From NCBI GenBank assembly GCA_021166725.1, contig JAJPES010000004.1:1-50329 (forward strand): DNA of 50,329 nucleotides, given 5' to 3'. This DNA is from Burkholderiaceae bacterium. Lineage in GTDB: Bacteria > Pseudomonadota > Gammaproteobacteria > Burkholderiales > Burkholderiaceae_E. The notes under the pieces were generated by a model. It was given only the letters and a program-made list of their open reading frames with translations. It was not told the DNA's origin and searched no databases. The position numbers and the translations under genes were made by a program. Shown here piece by piece: positions 9,280-18,112 of this stretch (its first letter is position 1; the number at the start of each line of letters is the position of its first letter).

Positions 9280-10008
9280 TCAGGGGGGATCGACCGCACC
9301 CATCCAGCGGGCGACGATCGCGGCGCGCCGGGCCAGTGCGGCCGACTCGGGGTGCGCGTCATAGTAACGCGGCCGCGGCAGCATCGCCGCCATGCGCGCG
9401 GCCTGCCCGGCATCGAGTTGTGCAGCCGAGACGCCGTAGTGGTGCCGCGCCCCCGCCTCGGCGCCGAAGACCCCGACGCCCCACTCGGCCACGTTCAGGT
9501 ACAGCTCGAGGATGCGTCGCTTCGTCATCACCGTTTCGATCATGTAGGCGATGACCAGTTCCTGCCCCTTGCGCAGATAGCTGCGCTCGCCCGACAGGAA
9601 CAGGTTCTTCGCCAACTGCATCGTGATCGTCGATCCGCCTAGCACCACCCGCCCCCGGCTTCGATTGCGCTCGCGCGCGCGTTCGATCGCATCCCAGTCG
9701 ACGCCGTCGTGATCGGTGAAGTTGGCGTCCTCGGAGGCGATCACCGCGCGCTTGAGGTTCGGCGAGATCTGCCGGTAATCGACCCAGCGGTGGCGCAACT
9801 CGCGCTTCGGGTCCGACTCGCGCAACCGGGCGAGCTCGCTGCGCATGAAGCGCGTGGAAGCGGGATCGAAGCGGCTCCACCACAACACGTGCGCGAAGTA
9901 CCACAGCTGCAGCGCAAGAACGGCGCTGAGGAGCAGCGCCGCGCCCCACGCAAACGTGCGCAGCACGCGCCGGCGGGTCGCGGCGCGCGCACCGGCCTTG
10001 CGCTTCAT
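9280..10008 (-). CDS. mtgA: Monofunctional peptidoglycan glycosyltransferase
   Basis: Polymerises lipid II into glycan strands at the outer face of the inner membrane without a transpeptidase domain (GT51). Seen in 242 aa: basic N terminus, one membrane anchor (~residues 17-39), catalytic Glu93 in ASEDANFTDHDGVDW, and the second GT51 motif GGSTITMQLAKNLFLSGERS, then KGQELVIAYMIE and LELYLNVAEWG. Its ATG overlaps the aroE stop as ATGA (10008-10005), implying translational coupling. This aroE-mtgA order is usual in Burkholderiales. Confidence 0.93.
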   Translation of the reverse strand: MKRKAGARAATRRRVLRTFAWGAALLLSAVLALQLWYFAHVLWWSRFDPASTRFMRSELARLRESDPKRELRHRWVDYRQISPNLKRAVIASEDANFTDHDGVDWDAIERARERNRSRGRVVLGGSTITMQLAKNLFLSGERSYLRKGQELVIAYMIETVMTKRRILELYLNVAEWGVGVFGAEAGARHHYGVSAAQLDAGQAARMAAMLPRPRYYDAHPESAALARRAAIVARWMGAVDPP

Positions 10009-10868
10009 TGCGATGGTGGTCGCTGCGGCGTGGACCCGATGTGCAGCGCTTCGCGCAGCGCGCTGTACACCGGATCGGTCTGCGGTCGCACGCCGTGCCA
10101 GTCGAGGAACGACTCGGCGGCCTGCTCGACGAGCATGCCGAGTCCGTCGCAGGCAGCGCGACAGCCGGCGCCGCGCGCCTGCCGCACGAAGGCCGTCGGC
10201 GAGGCGGCGTAGTAGAGGTCGTAGGCGAGCGAGGCCGCCTCGAACACCTCGTCGACGATCGGCACGCGCTCGTCGCGCAGTCCGCTGCCGCTCGCCTCGA
10301 CGATCAGGTCGAAGCCCGGTTCGATCGCGTCGAGCGCGACGCAGACAGGATGCACGGCGCGCGCGGCGAACTTCTCGGCCAGCCGTTCGGCGTTGGCGCG
10401 GCTGCGGTTGGCGACGACGAGACGCGTGACGCCGGCGTCGAGCAACGGCCCGACGATGCCGCGCGCGGCGCCGCCGGCGCCGAGCAGCAGCACCGAGCGT
10501 CCCGCGAGCGCAAAGCCGTTGCGCTCGCACAGATCGCGCACCAGGCCGGCTCCGTCGGTGTTGTCGCCCCACGCGCTGCCGCCCGCGTCCGCATCGAAGC
10601 GCAACGTGTTCACCGCCCCCGCTTCCGTTGCGCGTGCGCTGTGCCGCGCGGCCCACGCGAAAGCGTCGAGCTTGAAGGGCAAGGTCACGTTCAGGCCGCT
10701 GCCGCCTTCGTCGCGAAAGCGCTCGACCGCCGCGACGAATCCGTCCACGGGCGCAAGGATCCGACCGTATTCGAGGTCGATGCCCGTCTGCCGCGCGAAC
10801 TGCGCGTGAATCGTCGGCGAGCGGCTATGCTCGACCGGGTTGCCGATCACCGCGTAACGATGACTCAT
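10005..10868 (-). CDS. aroE: Shikimate dehydrogenase
   Basis: NADPH-dependent reduction of 3-dehydroshikimate to shikimate. The 287-aa protein has HSRSPTIHAQFARQTG for substrate binding, catalytic Lys66 (NVTLPFKLDAF) and Asp105 (WGDNTDGAG), the dinucleotide motif LLLGAGGAARGI, and a VVANRS NADP-specificity region. The ATG at 10868 gives MSHRYAVIGNP, the normal start of the family. This start is the last in a series of tandem ATGAGTC-type starts described separately. It overlaps mtgA by four bases. Confidence 0.95.
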   Translation of the reverse strand: MSHRYAVIGNPVEHSRSPTIHAQFARQTGIDLEYGRILAPVDGFVAAVERFRDEGGSGLNVTLPFKLDAFAWAARHSARATEAGAVNTLRFDADAGGSAWGDNTDGAGLVRDLCERNGFALAGRSVLLLGAGGAARGIVGPLLDAGVTRLVVANRSRANAERLAEKFAARAVHPVCVALDAIEPGFDLIVEASGSGLRDERVPIVDEVFEAASLAYDLYYAASPTAFVRQARGAGCRAACDGLGMLVEQAAESFLDWHGVRPQTDPVYSALREALHIGSTPQRPPSQ

Positions 10869-10928
10869 CTTCGATTCGGATGACTCATCTTCGATTCGGA
10901 CGACTCATCTTCGGCGCCGGCGAATCAT
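10865..10928 (-). repeat. Tandem 20-bp units forming chained 7-codon mini-ORFs before aroE
   Basis: Read leftward from the tonB stop there are three consecutive 20-bp units: ATGATTCGCCGGCGCCGAAG (10928-10909), ATGAGTCGTCCGAATCGAAG (10908-10889) and ATGAGTCATCCGAATCGAAG (10888-10869); the aroE start ATGAGTCATCG follows at 10868. Each unit encodes a 7-codon ORF (MIRRRRR, MSRPNRR, MSHPNRR) whose TGA overlaps the next ATG as ATGA. The first ATG overlaps the tonB TGA in the same way, and the last TGA overlaps the aroE ATG. Units two and three differ at one base; unit one is more diverged. No good Shine-Dalgarno precedes any of them. The repeats are seen directly; re-initiation through them is inferred. 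Confidence 0.8.
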
Positions 10929-11986
10929 CGCTGTTTCGCTTCGCGCGTCGCCGCGGCGGTACGCGTGCGCTCGCGCTGCGCGGTCGGCTTGCCCTTGCGT
11001 TCGGGCGCCGCGCGCGAGGATTTCTCCCGCCTGCCTTTCGTCGCGCCTTCGTCGGCCCCCGCCGGTTCGGGTTCGTCGAGGGCGCCGGCCTGCAGCGCCG
11101 CGGTCTCGAGCACGTCGTTGGTGAAGTTCCAGGTGCGCACGATCTGCAGGATGTCGCCGTCGCGCGCCATCTCGGGCGTGAACCGCTCGTAGGGAGCGCC
11201 GGCGTGGACGATGTCGCGCACCGCCCGGTTGAGCACTTCGTGCTTCGACTTGCGATTGACGATGACGTCGACGACGTTGCCGTTGCGATCGATCTCCACC
11301 GTGATGATCAGCGCACCGTACACGCGTCCGCGCGCCTCGCGCGGATACCGCTCGGTGCCGAGCCGCTCGATGCGCTGGGCCCAGTCGTCGACGTAGCGCG
11401 CATAGCTCACGCCGGTGGCGTTCACGCCGTAGGTGAGCCGCTTCGGCCGCTTGTTGTAGTCGGAAACCTGCCGGTCGATCTGCGCCTGCAGGCGCGCGAT
11501 CGCCGCGTCGGTATCCTCCGCGTCGCGCCCCGGCTCGACGATCGGCGACGGCTCGACCGGTTGGTCGGGTTGCACATACGACTGCGGGCCGCGCGCCAGC
11601 GCGAGCAACTGGCGCTGCTGCGCCTCGAGTTCGGCGACGCGACGGCGCTGCAACGCGACCGCGTCGCCGTCCTGCACCGTCGCCTGCGCCGGCAGCGGCG
11701 AACGCGCGCGACCCTGCTCGTGCTCGCCGCCGCCGACCAGGTTCTCCTGCGCGAGCAGCTCGGGCTTCAGCGGACGCGCATCGGTCTTCGCATTGACCAG
11801 CACCACTTCGAGCTGCGGATCGATCGGCGCGAACGACAGCGGCGCCGGCGGCGCGAAGCGCAGCGCCAGCGCGAAGGCATGCAGCACGATCGAGGCGCCG
11901 ATCGCGAACCCCAGCGGATCGCGCCGCCACAGCGCGGCGAACCGGCCGCCCTGCACCGACTCGAAGCTGCGTGCCAGGCGCTTCAT
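10925..11986 (-). CDS. TonB-family protein
   Basis: Periplasm-spanning protein with the architecture of TonB/TolA energy transducers. In 353 aa: a short cytoplasmic N terminus, one signal anchor (~residues 27-47, LGFAIGASIVLHAFALAL), a charged Gln/Arg-rich helical stretch (VAELEAQQRQLLALARG), and a C-terminal TonB domain (YPREARGRVYGALIITVEID, RNGNVVDVIVNR). After it comes an unusual ~60-residue basic tail rich in Arg, Lys and Glu. No exbB or exbD is adjacent. The ATG overlaps the upstream ribonuclease stop as ATGA, and its own stop begins the mini-ORF chain leading to aroE. Confidence 0.82.
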   Translation of the reverse strand: MKRLARSFESVQGGRFAALWRRDPLGFAIGASIVLHAFALALRFAPPAPLSFAPIDPQLEVVLVNAKTDARPLKPELLAQENLVGGGEHEQGRARSPLPAQATVQDGDAVALQRRRVAELEAQQRQLLALARGPQSYVQPDQPVEPSPIVEPGRDAEDTDAAIARLQAQIDRQVSDYNKRPKRLTYGVNATGVSYARYVDDWAQRIERLGTERYPREARGRVYGALIITVEIDRNGNVVDVIVNRKSKHEVLNRAVRDIVHAGAPYERFTPEMARDGDILQIVRTWNFTNDVLETAALQAGALDEPEPAGADEGATKGRREKSSRAAPERKGKPTAQRERTRTAAATREAKQR

Positions 11987-13938
11987 CGCAGCGTCGGCTC
12001 GGCGAGCGCTTCCTCGCCTTCGTCGCCGGCGACGAGGTCGTTCGCCGCAGCGACGGCCGTACCTGCATCGACGAAGCGCGCCTGCACCGACAGGTCGATC
12101 TCGTCGGTGCCGAGCAGGTCGACGACGATGCGCCGCCCCGGTGCCAGCGCCGGCATGCCCGCAAGGCGGAAATAGAGCGGCGCGTCGGCGAGCCGTACCA
12201 GGTCCTCGCGCACGACCACCGCGTCGGCACGGCGCAGTCGATGCTGTTCGATCCAGCGCAGGCACCAGTAGCGCTCCATGCGCTGCTGGAAATCGAGATA
12301 GGCGCCGTAGCGTGATTCGAAAGCCGAGACGATCGAGAAGAGCTCGGTGTCGTTGGCCGCCAGCGGAGGCTTGCGGCCGGCGAGCACGGCGAGCACCTGG
12401 CGCTGATTGACCAGATCGACATAGCGGCGCAGCGGCGACGTCGACCACATGTAGTACGCCACGCCCAGCCCCTGGTGCGGCGCTGCGTGCGTGGCGGTGC
12501 GCACGCGCCCCGCCTGCTGCGCGCGGAACACGCCCGGCACGCGCGCGAGCGACAGCAGGCGCGCCCATTCGCTGTTGGCGAGGATCATCGCCTCGGCGAC
12601 GATCCGGTCGAGCGGCTCATCGCGCCGTCGCTGCACGATGCGCACGCGCTCCGCATCGCCTTCGCGGTCGATGTAGAAGCTGAAGTCGGCGCCGGAGCGC
12701 GTCTCGGGCCTGCCGCGCACGCGGTCGCGCTCGGCCGACAGCGCCCTGGCCAGCCGCCACAACACGCGGATCGCGTCGGCGCGCGGATGGTCGATCGGCG
12801 CGGCCGAATCGAGCGCCGCCTCGTCGAAGCGCGCATCGAGCGCGTCGTGCCGCAGGTTGTCGGCGACCACGATGCGTTCCACGCGCGAGTTCTTCGCGAC
12901 GATGCGCTCGCCGCTCGCATCGACGTCGACGTACAGCGACAGCGCGGCGACCTCGCGCCCTGCGTCGAGCGAGAAGGTGGCGATCGTCGGCTGCGGAAGC
13001 ATCGTGATCTTGTCGCCGGGCAGGTAGACGGTGGCCATCCGCGCGCGCGCGAGAGCGTCGACCTCGCCACCGTGCTCGATCGCCACGCCCGGCGCCGCAA
13101 TGTGAATGCCGACGCGCCAGCCCCCGTCCGGCAGCGGCTGCACCGACAGGCAGTCGTCGATCTCGGTGGTCGTCGAGTCGTCGATCGAGAACGCGTCGAC
13201 GTCGGCGCGCGGCAGAGCTTCGATCGCACGATGCGCATCCGCCAGCGGGTCGCCCTGCAGAGCGACGCCGAAGCCGTGCGGAAAATGCTCGGCCTCGAAA
13301 CGCGCGACGTGCATCGCGCGTGGCGACTCGAAGGCGCCGAGCGCGCACAGCAGTCGCTCCGGCGTCGGGTGCTCGGCGGACAGCGCAAGCTCGAGCGCCT
13401 TCCACGACGGCGAGTTGCGGTCGGGACGCGCGAGCAACTGGGCCGCCTGCACGGCGATTTCCTCGGGCAGCTCGCCGCGACGCATCGCCTGCGCGTGCGT
13501 CTCGATGCGCTCCTGGTCGCGACGGCGCCGCTCGAGCGTGGCGAGCGCCGAGCGCAGCACCTCGGGAGGCGCCGCGCGATAGCGCCCGCGACCCTTGCGG
13601 TGGAAATACACCGGCGCCGAGTGCAGCTTCAGCAGCAGCGCGGTTGCCTCGACCGCATCGGAGCGATGACCGTGGTATTCGTCGGCCAGCTCGCCGAAGC
13701 CGAACTCGGCCTGCGGCGCACACTCCCACAGGAAGTCTACGTCGATCGAATCGGCAATCTCGCGAGCGGCGGGGATCAGTGCATCGGGCGCGGGCGCGTC
13801 GAAGCGCAGCAGCACGTGGCTCGCCTTGACCTTCGTGCGCTTGCCGCTGGCCGTCTCGACCTGCAGGCTGCCGCCCGTCTCCGACAGTGCCGTGCCGGCG
13901 CGGAAATCGCCGTTGTCCTCGAACAGGAGATGCTTCAT
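11983..13938 (-). CDS. RNB-domain 3'-5' exoribonuclease (RNase II/R family)
   Basis: A 651-aa protein centred on the RNB catalytic domain. The metal-binding signature is DAFSIDDSTTTEIDDCLSVQ, followed by GIHIAAPGVAIEHG, MATVYLPGDKITMLPQ and the late motif WSTSPLRRYVDLVNQRQ, all in RNase II-family order. It lacks the Lys-rich tail of RNase R and has a divergent N-terminal region in place of clear cold-shock domains, as in the RNB proteins found upstream of aroE in related bacteria. I placed the start at ATG 13938 because a TATAAT lies just 25 bases upstream, so the GTG at 13986 would precede transcription. First gene of a four-gene coupled operon. Confidence 0.87.
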   Translation of the reverse strand: MKHLLFEDNGDFRAGTALSETGGSLQVETASGKRTKVKASHVLLRFDAPAPDALIPAAREIADSIDVDFLWECAPQAEFGFGELADEYHGHRSDAVEATALLLKLHSAPVYFHRKGRGRYRAAPPEVLRSALATLERRRRDQERIETHAQAMRRGELPEEIAVQAAQLLARPDRNSPSWKALELALSAEHPTPERLLCALGAFESPRAMHVARFEAEHFPHGFGVALQGDPLADAHRAIEALPRADVDAFSIDDSTTTEIDDCLSVQPLPDGGWRVGIHIAAPGVAIEHGGEVDALARARMATVYLPGDKITMLPQPTIATFSLDAGREVAALSLYVDVDASGERIVAKNSRVERIVVADNLRHDALDARFDEAALDSAAPIDHPRADAIRVLWRLARALSAERDRVRGRPETRSGADFSFYIDREGDAERVRIVQRRRDEPLDRIVAEAMILANSEWARLLSLARVPGVFRAQQAGRVRTATHAAPHQGLGVAYYMWSTSPLRRYVDLVNQRQVLAVLAGRKPPLAANDTELFSIVSAFESRYGAYLDFQQRMERYWCLRWIEQHRLRRADAVVVREDLVRLADAPLYFRLAGMPALAPGRRIVVDLLGTDEIDLSVQARFVDAGTAVAAANDLVAGDEGEEALAEPTLR

Positions 13939-13962
13939 CTGCGGGCCGTCGGTTCCCGGGCG

Positions 13963-13968
13963 ATTATA
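13963..13968 (-). promoter_or_regulatory. -10 box (TATAAT) for the ribonuclease-tonB-aroE-mtgA operon
   Basis: On the minus strand this hexamer matches TATAAT exactly in an otherwise C-rich leader, 24 bases before the ribonuclease ATG. The -35 position holds no good TTGACA match, so this is supported only by the -10 and its position. Initiation near 13956 would leave a leader of about 18 bases. Confidence 0.45.
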
Positions 13969-14077
13969 GGGGGCGGCAACGTGCACGACCGGCGCCCGCG
14001 TGCCGCACGGTGCCCGATCGCCGCCCGTCGGCGACGCGGAACCACCTCGCGCCGGTGCGTGCGCCGCGAAAATCGCC

Positions 14078-14107
14078 AGGAGGCTGTCGGACTATGGACA
14101 GCCTCCT
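14078..14107 (-). terminator. Intrinsic terminator of the SDR gene
   Basis: A perfect 11-bp stem, AGGAGGCTGTC paired with GACAGCCTCCT around an 8-base loop, is followed on the minus strand by GGCGATTTTC with four T residues. It begins inside the TAG stop codon of the SDR gene, so the stem forms immediately after translation ends. It separates the SDR gene from the RNB operon. Confidence 0.75.
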
Positions 14108-14846
14108 AGAGCATGATGCCGCCCGACACCTCGATCACGGCGCCGTTGATGTACGCCGCCTCGTCGCTGGCGAGGAACGCGTAGACGGCGGCGATTTCCT
14201 CGGGCTCGCCGAGCCGTCCCAGCGGCACCTTGTCGATCGTCTTCTGCATCACCGCCGGCGGAATCGACGCGAGGATCGGCGTGCGCACGAAGCCCGGGCA
14301 GACCGCGATCGCGCGCACGCCCTTCGGCCCGAGTTCGCGTGCCCAGGTCTTGGTGAACCCGATGAGGCCGGCCTTGGTGGCCGCGTAATTGGTCTGGCCG
14401 AAGTTTCCGTACAGCCCGACTACCGACGAAGCGTTCAGGATCACACCCGAACCTTGCCGGATCATCGCGTCGGCCACCGCCTGCGTGCACAGGAACACGC
14501 CTTTCAGGTTCACGTCGATCACGCGATCGAACTGCTCCTCGCTCATCTTGACCAGGCGTGAATCCTGGGTGACGCCGGCGTTGTTCACCAGGCAGTCGAC
14601 GCGTCCGAAGGCGGCGAGCGTCGCCGCCACCATCTCCTCGACGCTCGCCCGATCGGTGACGTCGACGCGGGCGCCGATCGCGCGCGCGCCCGACTCGACG
14701 AGCGACGCCACGGCTTCGTCCACGCGTGCCGCGTCGAGATCGGCGACGACCACCGCCGCGCCCTCGGTGGCGAACTTGCGCGCCGTCGCCATGCCGATGC
14801 CGCCGGTCGCGCCGGTGACGATCGCCGCCTTGCCTTGCAGTCTCAT
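14106..14846 (-). CDS. SDR-family 3-oxoacyl reductase (FabG/PhaB-like)
   Basis: NAD(P)H-dependent short-chain reductase. Seen: cofactor motif TGATGGIG, the NNAG motif, and the catalytic Ser-Tyr-Lys set in [23 protein letters not shown], with PG-motif CPGFVRTPI and the family C terminus [14 protein letters not shown]. It resembles FabG and acetoacetyl-CoA reductase; the substrate is not decided by sequence. I preferred ATG 14846 ([12 protein letters not shown]) because AGGAAAGGA lies 5 bases upstream. An ATG at 14873 overlapping the mpl-yqiA stop as ATGA would add nine residues and is also plausible. Confidence 0.85.
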   Translation of the reverse strand: MRLQGKAAIVTGATGGIGMATARKFATEGAAVVVADLDAARVDEAVASLVESGARAIGARVDVTDRASVEEMVAATLAAFGRVDCLVNNAGVTQDSRLVKMSEEQFDRVIDVNLKGVFLCTQAVADAMIRQGSGVILNASSVVGLYGNFGQTNYAATKAGLIGFTKTWARELGPKGVRAIAVCPGFVRTPILASIPPAVMQKTIDKVPLGRLGEPEEIAAVYAFLASDEAAYINGAVIEVSGGIML

Positions 14847-14869
14847 TTCGGTCCTTTCCTTCGTTGCAG

Positions 14870-16846
14870 TCATCGGCCGCGTGCCTCGAAACCCGCGAAG
14901 CGGAGCACCTCGCCGGCCAGCGCATCGAATTCCGTCAGTCCGTGGTCGCCGCCCTCGAGCAGGATCGTGCGCGCGCCGGGGTAGCGCGCGATCATCTCGC
15001 GCCAGTCGAGCACCTCGTCGCCCTTCGCCGCGACGAGCAGGTAGCGTTGCGGATCGCGCAAGGCGCCGGCCCGCAGCGCGCGCAATTCTTCCAGATAGCG
15101 CGGCTCGAAGCGAAACGGCCGGTCGTCGTGATAACCGCGCAGCTCGCCGACGTACGGAGCGAGGTCGCGCGCCGGCTCGATCGCCGGATTGAGCAGCACG
15201 GCGCGCGCACCGCTGCGCTCGGCAAGCCAGGTGGCGTAGTAGCCGCCGAGCGAACTGCCGACCAGCGTGTCTTCGGGGCGCGGCGCGATTTCGCGCGCGA
15301 CGAGCGCGACGGCCTCGGCCGGCGAAGGCGGCAGCTGCGGGCAGGCGAAACGCTCGCCGGCGCCGAGCGCGCGCAGGCGTTCCTCGAGGATGCGTGCCTT
15401 GAACGACTGCGGCGACGAGCGGAAGCCGTGCAGGTAGACGAGCCGGCCCTCGGCTCGCGCATCATCTCCGGTCGGCCGTCCAGCGCCGCGCGCGGCGAGC
15501 GCATCGAGCAACCGCTGGTGAATGCCGCCGAAGGACCCGTTGCTCATCACCAGGACATGGTCGCCCGCGCGCACCCGGGCGACGATCGCGTCGACGAGCG
15601 CCGCAAGCTCGCGTTCGACATGGGCGCGCGCGCCGAGCGGCGCGAGGGCGCCGGCGACATCCCAGTCGAGCCCGCCCGCGTGGCAGTAGACGAGATCGGC
15701 CTGGCGCAGCGAATCGGGCAATTGCGCGGCCATCGTGCCCAGCTTCATCGTGTTCGAGCGCGGCTCGAGCACGGCGAGAATGCGCGCCTGCGGACCCACG
15801 CGCTCGCGCAGGCCCGCCACCGTGGTCGCGATCGCCGTCGGGTGGTGCGCGAAATCGTCGATGACGGTGACCCCCGCCGCCGTGCCGCGCGTCTCCAGCC
15901 GACGACGCACGCCGCCGAAACTCGCCAGTGCGGCTATCGCCGCGCCCGGCGTCACCCCTGCGTGGCGTGCCGCAGCGATCGCGGCGAGGGCGTTGGCACG
16001 GTTGTGCGCGCCGGCCAATGAGACGCGACAGCGCCCCAGCCGCTCGCGGCCGACATGTACGTCGAAGGAGCTGGCGGAACCGTCGTCGTCGACTGCGTCC
16101 AGGTGCCAGCCGTCGCTCGCCAGGAAGCCTTCGCTCTCGCTCCATACGCCGCGCGCGAGCACGCGTCCGAGCGCCTGGTCGGAGGCGTTGTGGATGATTC
16201 GACCGCTGCGCGCGATGGTTCGAACGAGGTGGTGGAATTGGGTCTCGATCGCGGCGAGATCTGCGAAGATGTCGGCATGATCGAATTCGAGGTTGTTCAG
16301 CAGCAGCGTGCGCGGGCGGTAGTGCACGAACTTCGACCGCTTGTCGAAGAACGCCGTATCGTATTCGTCGGCTTCGATGACGAAATGCTCGCCCTCGCCG
16401 AGGCGCGCCGACACCGGAAAGTTGCGCGCCACGCCGCCGATCAGGAAGCCCGGCCGAAGACCGTTCGCCTCGAGGATCCACGCGAGCAGCGACGCGGTCG
16501 TCGTCTTTCCGTGAGTTCCCGCAACAGCCAGTACCCACTTACGCCCCAGCGCGTGCTCGGCGAGCCATTGCGGACCCGAGGTAAACGGGGCACGAGCGTC
16601 GAGAATCGCCTCCATCAGCGGGTTGCCGCGCGAAACGACATTGCCCACCACCCACAGGTCGGGCGCCAGTGCGAGCTGCGCGGCGTCGTAGCCTTCGATG
16701 AGTTCGATGCCGAGCGCGCGCAGCTGCTCGCTCATCGGCGGATAGACGTTTGCATCGCAGCCGGTGACGCGATGGCCGGCCTGCGTCGCTATTGCGGCGA
16801 TGCCGCCCATGAACGTCCCGCAGATGCCGAGGATGTGGATATGCAT
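14870..16846 (-). CDS. mpl: Mpl murein-peptide ligase fused to YqiA-like esterase
   Basis: One 658-aa ORF with two complete modules. Residues 1 to ~455 are Mpl, which rejoins recycled L-Ala-gamma-D-Glu-meso-DAP to UDP-MurNAc: N-terminal [15 protein letters not shown] loop GTHGKTTT at 110-117, [31 protein letters not shown], and AHHPTAI. Residues ~468-658 are an alpha/beta hydrolase of the YqiA/YcfP type: [15 protein letters not shown], nucleophile Ser532 in GSSLGG, Asp610 ([10 protein letters not shown]) and His635 (GGDHGLTEF). The joining segment (~450-467) is Arg/Gly/Ala-rich with no in-frame ATG or GTG start next to the esterase. In related genomes these are usually neighbouring genes, so this looks like a fusion. 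Confidence 0.88.
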   Translation of the reverse strand: MHIHILGICGTFMGGIAAIATQAGHRVTGCDANVYPPMSEQLRALGIELIEGYDAAQLALAPDLWVVGNVVSRGNPLMEAILDARAPFTSGPQWLAEHALGRKWVLAVAGTHGKTTTASLLAWILEANGLRPGFLIGGVARNFPVSARLGEGEHFVIEADEYDTAFFDKRSKFVHYRPRTLLLNNLEFDHADIFADLAAIETQFHHLVRTIARSGRIIHNASDQALGRVLARGVWSESEGFLASDGWHLDAVDDDGSASSFDVHVGRERLGRCRVSLAGAHNRANALAAIAAARHAGVTPGAAIAALASFGGVRRRLETRGTAAGVTVIDDFAHHPTAIATTVAGLRERVGPQARILAVLEPRSNTMKLGTMAAQLPDSLRQADLVYCHAGGLDWDVAGALAPLGARAHVERELAALVDAIVARVRAGDHVLVMSNGSFGGIHQRLLDALAARGAGRPTGDDARAEGRLVYLHGFRSSPQSFKARILEERLRALGAGERFACPQLPPSPAEAVALVAREIAPRPEDTLVGSSLGGYYATWLAERSGARAVLLNPAIEPARDLAPYVGELRGYHDDRPFRFEPRYLEELRALRAGALRDPQRYLLVAAKGDEVLDWREMIARYPGARTILLEGGDHGLTEFDALAGEVLRFAGFEARGR

Positions 16847-16882
16847 CGGGGCGATAATGTGCGGTTGCGAATTCTACAGACG

Positions 16883-17479
16883 ATGATCGAGAGCACCGAC
16901 CCCCTGCGCCTGGAGATCGCCGCCGCGGCCGCCCGACTGCTCGCCGACGGTGCGACCGACTACGCCAGCGCCAAGCGCAAGGCTGCGCAACGCGTGCTCG
17001 GCGAGCGCGGCGCGCCGAAAGCTTCGATGCCGGACAACGACGAGGTCGACGCCGCGCTGCTCGAGCACCTGCAACTCTTCGACGCCGGGCACGCCGAGCG
17101 CGTCATGCAGCGCCGGCGGACCGCTGCCGAGCTGATGCAGCGGCTGGCCGAGTTCCACCCGTACCTGACGGGCGCGGTCTGGAAGGGCATCGTCACCGAG
17201 CACGCACCGATCCACCTGCAACTGTTCCACGACAACACGAAGGACGTGCAGATCGACCTGCTCAATCGCGGCGTCGATTTCGACGTGGTGGAGGTCCCGC
17301 ACTTTCGCGGCGGGCCCGACGTCGAGGCGATCACCTTCTGGATGGCCGACACGCCGGTGCTGCTGTCGCTGTATCGACACGACGACCTGCGCGGCGCGCT
17401 CAAGGGCACGCGCGGCGACACGGGCCCGGAGCGCGGCGATCGACGCGCGCTGCTCGGTCGCCTGGGCGAGGCTGCATGA
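16883..17479 (+). CDS. Conserved hypothetical protein between mpl and tlpA
   Basis: I do not recognise a characterised function in these 198 aa. The first ~75 residues are helical and Ala/Arg-rich (AARLLADGATDYASAKRKAAQRVLGE). The second half is mixed alpha/beta with HPYLTGAVWKGIVTEHAPIH, LQLFHDNTKDVQIDLLNRGVDFDV and AITFWMADTPVLLSLYRHDDLRG; the WKGI...H...DVQIDL pattern vaguely recalls nucleotidyltransferase folds, which is only a suggestion. No signal peptide or membrane helix. Divergent from mpl with 36 bases between starts (a GATAAT at 16853-16858 may be its -10). Its TGA overlaps the tlpA ATG. Confidence 0.75.
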   Translation: MIESTDPLRLEIAAAAARLLADGATDYASAKRKAAQRVLGERGAPKASMPDNDEVDAALLEHLQLFDAGHAERVMQRRRTAAELMQRLAEFHPYLTGAVWKGIVTEHAPIHLQLFHDNTKDVQIDLLNRGVDFDVVEVPHFRGGPDVEAITFWMADTPVLLSLYRHDDLRGALKGTRGDTGPERGDRRALLGRLGEAA

Positions 17480-18009
17480 AGCAGGGACGACGCGCCTGGA
17501 TCGGCGGCGCGGCGCTGGCGCTGGGCTTCGGCGGTTTCGGCGCATGGGTCGCCTCGCGGCAGTACCGGCTGGCTACCGCCGACAACTCCGCAGTGGATCT
17601 GCTCCTCGGACTGGCGATGCCCGATGCACAGGGTCGCGAAGTACGCCTCGCCGAGTGGCGCGGCAGGCCGCTCGTCGTCAATTTCTGGGCCACGTGGTGT
17701 CCACCCTGCGTCGGCGAGATGCCCGAACTGAGCGAAATGCAGCACGATTATGCCGCTCGTGGATTGCAGATCGTCGGCATCGGCATCGATTCGGAAAAGA
17801 ACATCCGTCAATTCGCCGAGAAAATGCCTATGAGCTACCCGTTGCTCGTGGCCGGCCCGGGCGGCACCGAGTTGACGCGCCGATTCGGCAACACCTCGGG
17901 CTCGCTGCCTTTCACCGCCGTCGTCGACCGCGACGGTCGCATCCGCCACCGGATTCTCGGTCGCTTCGACAACGCCGACCTGCGCGCCGCCATCGCAGCG
18001 ACACTCTGA
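17476..18009 (+). CDS. TlpA-family membrane-anchored thiol:disulfide oxidoreductase
   Basis: Thioredoxin-fold reductase acting in the periplasm, by family on cytochrome c maturation or other cysteine substrates. The 177-aa protein has an N-terminal signal anchor (~residues 7-26), then the redox motif C75-P-P-C78 in [20 protein letters not shown], followed by [18 protein letters not shown] and the cis-Pro loop region [15 protein letters not shown]. It starts in an ATGA overlap with the preceding unknown gene, so the two are probably made together. Confidence 0.9.
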   Translation: MKQGRRAWIGGAALALGFGGFGAWVASRQYRLATADNSAVDLLLGLAMPDAQGREVRLAEWRGRPLVVNFWATWCPPCVGEMPELSEMQHDYAARGLQIVGIGIDSEKNIRQFAEKMPMSYPLLVAGPGGTELTRRFGNTSGSLPFTAVVDRDGRIRHRILGRFDNADLRAAIAATL

Positions 18010-18112
18010 ACGCCCTGCTCGAGGCGCCGCACTGCTGGCGTTCATCGTCCAACCGGCGTATAAAGGCGTCCAACTTCCCGCAAAAGCGCGAAACGCTCCC
18101 GCGCCTGCCTGC

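Noticed and set aside
16208..16225. GGTTCGAAC-type words resembling a tRNA T-loop, also near 242
   Set aside because: They fall inside coding regions and have no matching acceptor or anticodon stems.
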